A DNA stretch of 64,000 bases, from positions 219,088 through 283,087 of the forward strand of contig CAWCGJ010000042.1 in the NCBI GenBank assembly GCA_963795055.1. The letters are read 5' to 3'. The notes beneath the pieces were generated by a model. It saw nothing but the letters and a program-made list of their open reading frames with translations, did no database searches and was not told where the DNA came from. Position numbers and translations under genes: made by a program. Of the stretch, positions 55,859 through 63,102 are shown one piece after another (the first letter of the stretch is position 1; every line of letters starts with the position of its first letter). The stretch is from JASHPR01 sp963795055. GTDB lineage: Bacteria > Actinomycetota > Actinomycetes > Streptosporangiales > Streptosporangiaceae.

Positions 55859-56892
55859 CTATGCCGCAGCCAGAATCGCCGGACAGTCGGCGTGTACGGC
55901 CATCGCTTGGGCGTGTCTTCACCGTCGGTGGGTGCATCCTCCTCCTGCTAGCCATCATTGCGGCTATTGTGGCTAAATCTCCTAGTTCCCCTGGACAGGG
56001 ACAAACGTCGACCGCAGGCGGTACGCCTACAGCCGGAACGTTCAGCCATGATCCTGTAAGGATTACTCTGCCTATCCATCAGGCGTCATACCTGGGCACC
56101 TTCGCCAAGGGCGTTCCCCTCAGCTACGCACCCCTCGAGTCCATCGTGGCCACTACCGGCGTGCATCCGAATGTTGCGCTTTACTACAGCGGCTGGCACG
56201 AAAAGTTCCAGTCTACATTTGCGATCCAGGTTGCAGAGCACGGTGGCATCCCGTTTATCCAGATTGACCCAGTAGGCACCAGCTTCCAGGCTATTGTGGC
56301 TGGCGTGTACGACGCGTATCTGGCGACCTTCGCTACCGCGGTAGCTAGCTACGGAGCGAAGACCCATCGTGGCGTCATCATCGGTTTCGGTCATGAAATG
56401 AACGGCCAATGGTTTCCGTGGGGCTACCGCCATCTCTCCCCGACTTTGTTTGTGGCTGCTTGGCGACATGTCGTAAATGTGTTCCGACAGCAGGGCGCTG
56501 ACGATGTAGCCTGGTTGTGGACGGTCAACATCATTGCTGCGCCCCGCATTCCATCTCCGACACCGTGGTGGCCCGGCAACTCGTATGTGACTTGGGTAGG
56601 GATTGACGGCTATTACTATAAGCCGTCGTGGACGTTCGCTTCCTTGTTTGGGCCAACCATCAAGGCTGTGCGTGCGCTGACTCTTGACCCAATATTCATT
56701 TCTGAGACAGGCGCGGCCCCAGCGGGCCAGCCCACAAATATTGCCAATCTGTTCGCGGGCATTCACAATTACGGATTGCTAGGGTTCGTATGGTTCGACT
56801 CCTATCATGACTTGGATTGGCGGATCACTACCCCTGCGGCAATCACCGCATTCCGACGAGGCGCCAAGACGTTCGACGAGATTAAGCCATGA
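55855..56892 (+). CDS. GH26-like membrane-anchored glycosidase 2
   Basis: 345 residues, intact. N-terminal TM (VFTVGGCILLLLAIIAAIVA) and Thr/Ser/Gly linker, then a GH26-type domain: YYSGWHEKFQSTF, acid/base Glu in IIGFGHEMNGQWFPWGYRH, WVGIDGYYYK, nucleophile Glu in IFISETGAAPAG, LLGFVWFDSY. Coupled to the GT2 gene by ATGA overlap, as in cassette 1. The Thr/Ser/Gly linker suggests an enzyme held some distance from the membrane. Confidence 0.85.
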   Translation: MTMPQPESPDSRRVRPSLGRVFTVGGCILLLLAIIAAIVAKSPSSPGQGQTSTAGGTPTAGTFSHDPVRITLPIHQASYLGTFAKGVPLSYAPLESIVATTGVHPNVALYYSGWHEKFQSTFAIQVAEHGGIPFIQIDPVGTSFQAIVAGVYDAYLATFATAVASYGAKTHRGVIIGFGHEMNGQWFPWGYRHLSPTLFVAAWRHVVNVFRQQGADDVAWLWTVNIIAAPRIPSPTPWWPGNSYVTWVGIDGYYYKPSWTFASLFGPTIKAVRALTLDPIFISETGAAPAGQPTNIANLFAGIHNYGLLGFVWFDSYHDLDWRITTPAAITAFRRGAKTFDEIKP

Positions 56893-57077
56893 ACGGCCAG
56901 TTGCCCATGACCTGCGTGGGCTGGCTTACCGCGGTACTGCTCGCGTTGCGCGTTGAATTCGCTGGGGTCGCTAGGCGAGCGGAGGGCGCGACTCTGCAGC
57001 GTGATGGCCGGTCGATTGGAGCAGCGAACGCCCTGGCCGTCGCGGCACTCTGCTGTGAGGTGAAGTACCACGGGTAG
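56889..57077 (+). CDS. Short coupled reading frame, doubtful
   Basis: 62 codons beginning at an ATG that overlaps the GH26 stop (ATGA). A weak hydrophobic stretch (VGWLTAVLLALRVEFAGVA) is the only feature. It may be the decayed start of another cassette gene, or chance. No ribosome site beyond the coupling. Confidence 0.25.
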   Translation: MNGQLPMTCVGWLTAVLLALRVEFAGVARRAEGATLQRDGRSIGAANALAVAALCCEVKYHG

Positions 57078-57174
57078 GTTCCGGCCGGATCTAGGTGATC
57101 AGGGCAGAGGGCGGCACCGGCCAGCCCGTTCGAAGCGGCCTAGCGCGCGTTGGCGCTGGGCGCGGGTAGCTGCC

Positions 57175-58107
57175 GTGATTTGTGGCGCAGGCGCAATTGC
57201 GGGCCTCGTCCTTGCCTTCATGCTGCAAGGCTCAGGCTCGGCGGTCCGGGCGGTGCTCCCCAGCCTGCCAACCGCGACACCCACGTCGCAGAGCAAAACC
57301 GGCTACTACATCGGCGTGTTCCAGCGCGGAGCCCCGCAGTCCTATGCCGGGATAACAGCCTTCACGAAAACCACCGGGGTCAGCCCGCGCTTGGTCTCGT
57401 ACTACAGCGGATGGTCTGAGCCCTTCCAGCCCAGCTTCGCTGCAGAGGCGGCCAGGCATGGCGCATTGCCGCTCGTGCAGATCGACCCGACCAACGTCAG
57501 CCTCGCGGCGATCGCAGCCGGGCAGTATGACGAGTACCTGCGCTCCTACGCTGATTCCGTCCGTTCCTACGGACGCCGCGTCGTCTTGGGCTTCGGACAT
57601 GAGATGAACGGTTACTGGTACTCCTGGGGTTACCGGCACACATCGGCGACGGTGTTCGTGGCCGCCTGGCGGCATATCGTGGACGTGTTCCGGCAGCAGG
57701 GTGCCAACAACGTGACCTGGATGTGGACGGCCAACATCATGCATCCGGGCGGCGGCATTCCCAGCCCAGCTCGATGGTGGCCTGGCAGCTCATATGTGAA
57801 CTGGGTTGGGCTTGATGGCTACTATTACAAGCAGTCCTGGACGTTCGCTCCCATGTTCGGGCCGACAATCAAGATCGTGCACGCGCTGAGCCGTGTCCCG
57901 ATTCCTATACTCATCTCCGAGACTGGCGCGCCCGCCGCCTACCAGCCAGCGAAGATCGCCGACCTGTTCGCTGGTATTCATGCGTATGGACTACTTGGAT
58001 TCGTATGGTTCGACGCTAACAGCGTCAAGGACTGGAACATCAGCACCCCCGCGGCCATCGCCGCGTTCCGCCGGGGGGTCAATGCAATCAACGACCCTGA
58101 TCCTTAA
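57175..58107 (+). CDS. GH26-like membrane-anchored glycosidase 3
   Basis: 310 residues from GTG 57175. The in-frame sequence before it is strongly basic (HRPARSKRPSARWRWAR) and stop-free to 57064, so the true start may lie upstream. TM (GAGAIAGLVLAFML), then YIGVFQRGAPQSYAG, YYSGWSEPFQPSF, acid/base Glu in VLGFGHEMNGYWYSWGYRH, WVGLDGYYYKQSW, nucleophile Glu in ILISETGAPAAY. Most like GH26 copy 2 (shared HEMNG, WGYRH and ISETGA). Intact. Confidence 0.8.
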   Translation: MICGAGAIAGLVLAFMLQGSGSAVRAVLPSLPTATPTSQSKTGYYIGVFQRGAPQSYAGITAFTKTTGVSPRLVSYYSGWSEPFQPSFAAEAARHGALPLVQIDPTNVSLAAIAAGQYDEYLRSYADSVRSYGRRVVLGFGHEMNGYWYSWGYRHTSATVFVAAWRHIVDVFRQQGANNVTWMWTANIMHPGGGIPSPARWWPGSSYVNWVGLDGYYYKQSWTFAPMFGPTIKIVHALSRVPIPILISETGAPAAYQPAKIADLFAGIHAYGLLGFVWFDANSVKDWNISTPAAIAAFRRGVNAINDPDP

Positions 58108-58186
58108 CCAGCCGGGCACGCTGAAGATCACTGGGGGGCAGCACTATGTCGTTCCCAGATCGGCAACTTCCCGAAGACCAGGCAGC

Positions 58187-59132
58187 ATGAGATCACGGCT
58201 AGCAATGCTGGTGGCCGTGGCGGTCGCCGTGGCCGCGGTCGCCTACGTCATCATCCGCTTCGCGCCGTCCTCGTCGGTCCCGCGGTCGCGCGCGCCTCCC
58301 TGCCGACCGGCCTGGCCTCTTACCTGGGCGTCTACGAGCACGGGCCGCCCAATAGCTACCAGCCGGACGCGGAGTTCGCCAAGGCAGTCGGTCGGCAGCC
58401 GAACCTCATCGGGTACTACAGCGGCTGGGGGGAACGTCTTCAAGACCTCGTTCGCAGAGACGGTCCGCGGGCACGGCGCCGTAACGATCCTGCAGATGGA
58501 TCCCACCGATGCCTCGATCCAGGCGATCGCCGCGGGTGACTATGACGGCTACCTGCGCTCGTTTGCGGACAGCGTGCGGGACTTCGGCCAGCCGGTCGTC
58601 ATCGGCTTCGGGCACGAGATGAACGCCACCTGGTACTCGTGGGGGTACGGCCACGTCCCGCCGCGGGTGTTCGTGGCGGCGTGGCGGCACATCGTGACGT
58701 TGTTCCGTAGCCAGGGCGCGGACAACGTCACCTGGCTGTGGACCATCCAGGCGGATGAGGGCGGCACCGGGCCGATCCGCTCGTGGTGGCCGGGCGCGGC
58801 CTATGTCACGTGGGTCGGCATCGACGGCTACTACTACCATCCCTCCGACACCTTCGCCAGCGTCTTCGGCCAGACCATCGCTCAGGTGCGGGCCTTCACC
58901 CGCAAGCCGGTGCTGCTGTCCGAGACCGCCGTGGGGCCGCAGGCCGGCCAGGCCGCTAAGATCGGCAACCTGTTCGCCGGGATGCGCCAGTACCAGACGC
59001 TCGGGCTGGTGTGGTTCGACATCAGCCCAGCACGACGGGATCTACCACCAGGACTGGCGCATCGAGAACAACCCGGCGGCCGTGGCGGCGTTCCGGCTCG
59101 GCGCCGCCAGGATGACCCTGACGCATCCCTGA
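58187..59132 (+). CDS. GH26-like membrane-anchored glycosidase 4 (frame interrupted)
   Basis: ATG 58187 gives a TM anchor (LAMLVAVAVAVAAVAYVII). Then, across frames, GLASYLGVYEHGPPNSYQ, GYYSGW, FKTSFAETVRGHGAVTILQM, acid/base Glu in VVIGFGHEMNATWYSWGYG, WVGIDGYYYHPSD, nucleophile Glu in VLLSETAVGPQAG, and DWRIENNPAAVAAF to a stop at 59132. Frame changes near 58280, 58435 and 59030. Most like GH26 copy 1. No GT-C/GT2 genes precede it directly. Confidence 0.78.
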
Positions 59133-59309
59133 CCGGCCGCCGGGTGCGGCCGTGAGCCAGGCGGGCACGAAGGTGTGGCTGAGCCGTCGAGGTCATCGCT
59201 CTTTCCGGAACCCGCAGAGTCGCCGTTGTCGTCATGATCGCACGCAGGCCGACCCGGAAATAGCCGCGAATTCGGGCCCGGTGGCCGCCGGGAAGGGACA
59301 ATTGCTGCC

Positions 59310-59678
59310 ATGCGATGGACGGACCTGCCGCCCGACCGCGGCCTCGACGACGCCAGGGTTACCGGGCTGTCCCGGGGTGAGTGGGACGACCTGAGGCAGC
59401 GGCTGGAACGCTTACCGCCCGGTCACCCGTCGCGGCGCGGCGATCCAGGCGAGGGCCAGGCAGAGGCCGGGCCGGCCGACCAGGACCAGGCCGACGAGGA
59501 CCGCTCAGCCGCGAGGCGTGGCGTTCAGGATGACGAGCCAGGCCGGGCTCGGGAACCGGATGGACACCGGGAACGCGACCCGGGACGAGCGGCGCCCCCG
59601 GACCGGCGCGAGCCCTACCGGCCCTGGTTCACCGCGGGTGAGCCGCCAGAGCCCTGGTTCGCGGACCCCAGCGGGTGA
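59310..59678 (+). CDS. Hypothetical acidic, Arg/Pro-rich protein
   Basis: 122 residues with no recognisable domain. The N-terminus (MRWTDLPPDRGLDDARV, GEWDDLRQRLERLP) and the C-terminus (EPYRPWFTAGEPPEPWFADP) look like real protein; the middle is low complexity (DQDQADEDR). It converges on the FHA gene 4 bp away. Small proteins of this kind are common in actinomycetes; function unknown. Confidence 0.45.
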   Translation: MRWTDLPPDRGLDDARVTGLSRGEWDDLRQRLERLPPGHPSRRGDPGEGQAEAGPADQDQADEDRSAARRGVQDDEPGRAREPDGHRERDPGRAAPPDRREPYRPWFTAGEPPEPWFADPSG

Positions 59679-59681
59679 GCC

Positions 59682-60212
59682 TTATTGCTCCTGGGCGCGG
59701 TCGCGGCTGAAGCTGGCCGGGTCGGCCTCCTGCCGCGGCAGCAGCACCTCTCCGCTGACGTCGGCTCCCAGCCGGACGGTGTCGCCGTCGGCCAGCCGCA
59801 CGGTCGTCCCCGGCAGCACCCGGTCACCGTTGACGAACGTCCCGTTGGTGGAGCGCTCGTCGCGAATGGTCGCGTGGCCCGCGTCGTCGACGGTCACCGT
59901 CGCGTGCCGCCTCGAGACGTTCTCGAACTGCGAGAAGGCCGCGGCCACCAGGGACTCCGCCGGGTCTCGGCCGAGCAGCAGCGACGTACCGGCCGGTACC
60001 TCCACGTTGCCGGTCGGGAACGCGAGCCTGAGCACCGCGGGAGAGATGGAGCCCGGCCGTTCTTCCCGCCTCAGGTACTCCTGCATGATGGTCGTGGGTG
60101 CCGGCGGGTCCTCGTCCGGCCGCCTCCGGGGCAGGTTGGCACCGCAGGTGAAGCAGATGAGGTCCTCCGGCCTGACCTCGGCTGCGCAGGTGGGGCAGGT
60201 CAGGGTGGCCAT
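59682..60212 (-). CDS. Zinc-ribbon and FHA-domain protein
   Basis: 176 residues from ATG 60212, chosen for the GGAAGG site 6 nt upstream. N-terminal zinc ribbon (CPTCAAEVRPEDLICFTCGA), a linker, then an FHA domain: SLLLGRDPAES, NVSRRHATVTVDD and STNGTFVNGDRV, the phosphothreonine-binding residues (R, S, H, N) present. It should bind a pThr peptide made by a Ser/Thr kinase. 60213-60435 upstream holds no gene that I can support. Confidence 0.88.
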   Translation of the reverse strand: MATLTCPTCAAEVRPEDLICFTCGANLPRRRPDEDPPAPTTIMQEYLRREERPGSISPAVLRLAFPTGNVEVPAGTSLLLGRDPAESLVAAAFSQFENVSRRHATVTVDDAGHATIRDERSTNGTFVNGDRVLPGTTVRLADGDTVRLGADVSGEVLLPRQEADPASFSRDRAQEQ

Positions 60213-60435
60213 GGACATCCTTCCAGGACGGCTATCAGGTCTCGGTAACAGTCCGCTCGCACGAGAGCGTAACGTGCCGCCCGGACTTGCTGTACGACGG
60301 GTTGCGGGAACCGGAAGGCGTGGGCCGCTCCGCGAGCGGCGCGCCTCGTCCGCCCCGCGGTGCGCCAGTAGCATCGCTGGCATGGGGGCGGGCCGTCCGG
60401 GAGGCCAGCATCCATCCATCTGCAAAGGGGCAGAG

Positions 60436-60500
60436 TTGACATCCTCCTCCGCCTGAAGGCGGAGGATTCCAGCTACCCGCGTCCGGTTAAGGAGGCAAGC
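60436..60500 (-). ncRNA. Candidate omega RNA 3' part and right end of TnpB element 2
   Basis: On the minus strand a hairpin (ATCCTCCGCCTTCAGGCGGA) is followed by GGAGGATGTCAA, ending at 60436. The same terminal sequence closes element 1. The adjoining guide would begin CTCTGCCCCTTTGC (60435 downward). Confidence 0.55.
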
Positions 60501-61678
60501 AGGTGAGGTTCGCGGTTCACTGGCCGGGCAGCCCCGTCGCCTCCCCGCGCAGTCACGGCGTGCCCCGCCGCGATGTTGATGGCGGCGTTCACGTCGGCGT
60601 GGCAGGCGTATCCGCAGGCGGTGCACCGGAAGGCGGCTTGGCTCTCGCGCGACTTCGGGTCCACCTGCCCGCACGCCGAACAGCGCTGGCTCGTGAACGC
60701 GGGACTGATCTTCTCCACCCGGCCGGGTGCCTTGTCCTCCAGGCGGCGGACCAGCAGACCCCACCCGGACGCCAGGATGCCCCGGTTCAGGCCCGCCTTC
60801 TGGCGGACGTTCCGGCCTGGATCATCCCGGGTTCCTCGCGCGGACCGAGTCATGTTACCGATCCGGAGGTCTTCGACCCTGATCAGGTCGAACCGCCGGG
60901 CGATATCCGTGCTGGCCTTCTCGGTCCAGTCCTTGCGCCGGTCGGCCTCGCGGGCGCGCAGCCGGGCAAGAGCCAGCCGCACCCGCCCGCGGCAATTCGA
61001 GCCGCGCCGTGCCCGGGCAAGCCTGCGCTCCAGCCGCCGCCTGCGCGTGCGCTCCCGCACGGTCAGGCCGGGGACGCAAAGCAGGTCTCCGGTCGACAAG
61101 GCCGCGGACACTGCCACGCCCCGGTCGATGCCCACGGCGTGGCCGTTACCCGGCGCCGGAACCGGCCCGGGAACTACCGCGAAGGCAACATGCCAGCGCC
61201 CGGCCCGGTCCATCGTCACCCGGTAAGACTTCACCCCCGCCGGCACGGCCCGGGACCAGCGGAACCGCACCCAACCGGCCTTCGGCACCCACACCTGCCC
61301 CACCCGGCGAGACACCCGGCGCACGTCCCACTGCCGCCCGCGCTTTCCGACGATGCGGAACCCCTCGTGCCGCCCGGCCTTGCGCCAAGTCGGCCGCTTG
61401 GCCGAATTCCTCGGGTCGAAGAAGGCGCCCATAGCAGCGGCGAAGTCCCGCAGCGCCTGCTGCTGCACCATCTGCGAGCCCCTGCGCAGCCAGTCATGGT
61501 CTGCGCGGGCGGCGGTGAGTTGGCGGCACTGCTCCAGGTAGCCCGGCGCGCTCTTGCGGCCCTGCTGCCAGTGCGCGTGCTGCTCGACGGCCAGGTTCCA
61601 CACATACCGGGCGTGCGCGCAGTGGCCGCGCAGCACTGCCTCCTGGACGGACGTGGGAAGCAGCCGGAACCGGGACAT
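60473..61678 (-). CDS. tnpB: TnpB RNA-guided nuclease (IS605/IS1341-type), element 2
   Basis: 401 residues, intact. RuvC residues: Asp in AVGIDRGVAVSAAL, Glu in IRVEDLRIGNM, Asp in CHADVNAAINI. Zinc ribbon CSACGQVDPKSRE and FRCTACGYA. The N-terminal part (RGHCAHARYVWNLAVEQ) matches element 1 (EHCAHARRVWNLAVEQ), so the two belong to one subfamily but are well diverged. No tnpA. Confidence 0.9.
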   Translation of the reverse strand: MSRFRLLPTSVQEAVLRGHCAHARYVWNLAVEQHAHWQQGRKSAPGYLEQCRQLTAARADHDWLRRGSQMVQQQALRDFAAAMGAFFDPRNSAKRPTWRKAGRHEGFRIVGKRGRQWDVRRVSRRVGQVWVPKAGWVRFRWSRAVPAGVKSYRVTMDRAGRWHVAFAVVPGPVPAPGNGHAVGIDRGVAVSAALSTGDLLCVPGLTVRERTRRRRLERRLARARRGSNCRGRVRLALARLRAREADRRKDWTEKASTDIARRFDLIRVEDLRIGNMTRSARGTRDDPGRNVRQKAGLNRGILASGWGLLVRRLEDKAPGRVEKISPAFTSQRCSACGQVDPKSRESQAAFRCTACGYACHADVNAAINIAAGHAVTARGGDGAARPVNREPHLLASLTGRG

Positions 61679-61722
61679 GCGAACACGCTAGCGAGGACCA
61701 CCGACATTTCTGAGGAGGTGAA

Positions 61723-61766
61723 GCGGCGTTTCCTCCCCGACCTGAAGGCCGGGGTCTCCACGCCGC
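61723..61766. repeat. Left-end hairpin of TnpB element 2
   Basis: Outer arms GCGGCGT (61723-61729) and ACGCCGC (61760-61766) enclose an inner stem CCCCGACCTGAAGGCCGGGG. Subterminal hairpins of this type are what Y1 transposases (TnpA) recognise at IS605-type ends. Confidence 0.6.
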
Positions 61767-61773
61767 GATCTTG

Positions 61774-62943
61774 ATGATCAGTTACCGGCTGGGGGAAGAG
61801 CACGAGGCGCTCCGCGCGACTGTGGCCGAGTTCGCGCGCGACGTGGTCGCCCCGGTCATCGGCGGCTTCTACGAGCGCGGTGAGTTCCCTTACGAGATCG
61901 TCGCGCGGATGGGGAAGCTCGGCCTGTTCGGCTTGCCGTTCCCCGAGGAGTACGGCGGGATGGGCGGCGATTTCTTCGCGCTCGGCCTCGCGCTGCACGA
62001 ACTGGCCAGGGTCGACTCGTCGGTGGCCATCACGCTCGAGGCGGGCGTGGCGCTCGGGGCGATGCCGATCTACCGGTTCGGCGATGAGCAGCAGCGCGCC
62101 CGGTGGCTGCCCGATCTGTGCCGGGGCGAGCGGCTGGCCGCGTTCGGCCTGACCGAGCCGGGCGGCGGGTCGGACATTCCCGGTGGCATGCGGACGACGG
62201 CCCGGCTGGAGCAGGGAGAGTGGGTGATCGACGGGTCCAAGGCGTTCATCACCAACGCCGGCACGGCGATCACGTCCCTGGTCACGGCGCTCGCGATCAC
62301 CGGAGACCCGGGCGGCCGCCGGGAGATTTCCGCGATCATCGTGCCGTCGGGCACCCCGGGATTCACGGTCGGGCCGGAGTACTCGAAGGTCGGCTGGTGC
62401 GCATCGGATACGCGGGAGCTCGCGTTCGCCTCGTGCCGGGTGCCAGAGGCGAACCTGCTCGGCGAGCGGGGCCGCGGTTACGCCCAGTTCCTGCAGATCC
62501 TGGACGAAGGCCGGATCGCGATCGCGGCGCTGTCGGCGGGGCTGGCCCAGGGCTGCGTGGACGAGTGCCTGCGGTACGTCCGCGAGCGCTCGGCGTTCGG
62601 TCACCGGCTCGGCGACTATCAGGACATCCAGTTCAAGATCGCTGACATGGAGGCGAGGGCGCACGGGGCCAGGCTCGCCTGGTACGACGCGGCGGCCCGG
62701 CTGCAGGCGGGCGAGCCGTTCAAGAAGCAGGCGGCGATCGCCAAGCTCACCGCGTCGAATGCGGCCATGGACAACGCGCGGGACGCGACGCAGATCTTCG
62801 GCGGGTACGGGTTCATGAACGAGTTCCCCGTGGCCAGGTTCTACCGGGACGCCAAGGTCCTGGAGATTGGCGAGGGAACTTCCGAGGTCCAGCGGATGAT
62901 CATCGCCCGCCAGCTCGGGGTCGGCGGAACACGGCCAGATTGA
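61774..62943 (+). CDS. Acyl-CoA dehydrogenase
   Basis: 389 residues, intact. Three-domain acyl-CoA dehydrogenase: LPFPEEYGGMGGDFFALGL, FAD motif FGLTEPGGGSD, WVIDGSKAFITNAG, ERSAFGHRLGDYQDIQFKIA, IFGGYGFMNEFPVARFYRDA and catalytic Glu in EIGEGTSEVQR. It oxidises acyl-CoA to enoyl-CoA, passing electrons to ETF. ATG 61774 (a TTG precedes it) has no ribosome site, because the DNA just upstream is the end of TnpB element 2. Confidence 0.92.
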   Translation: MISYRLGEEHEALRATVAEFARDVVAPVIGGFYERGEFPYEIVARMGKLGLFGLPFPEEYGGMGGDFFALGLALHELARVDSSVAITLEAGVALGAMPIYRFGDEQQRARWLPDLCRGERLAAFGLTEPGGGSDIPGGMRTTARLEQGEWVIDGSKAFITNAGTAITSLVTALAITGDPGGRREISAIIVPSGTPGFTVGPEYSKVGWCASDTRELAFASCRVPEANLLGERGRGYAQFLQILDEGRIAIAALSAGLAQGCVDECLRYVRERSAFGHRLGDYQDIQFKIADMEARAHGARLAWYDAAARLQAGEPFKKQAAIAKLTASNAAMDNARDATQIFGGYGFMNEFPVARFYRDAKVLEIGEGTSEVQRMIIARQLGVGGTRPD

Positions 62944-63102
62944 GCTGCTGAGGGCTCACCGGCTCGGCAGAAGGGGTATGGTGAGCGGCCATATCACAAG
63001 CCGTGGCTTCCACCGGCCGCTCCTGGCAGCGTCGCGAGGCGCACGGTACCGGAGTTGGCTGGCCGTCCACCGGGTCCGTGACATCGGAAGGAGCGACCGG
63101 GG

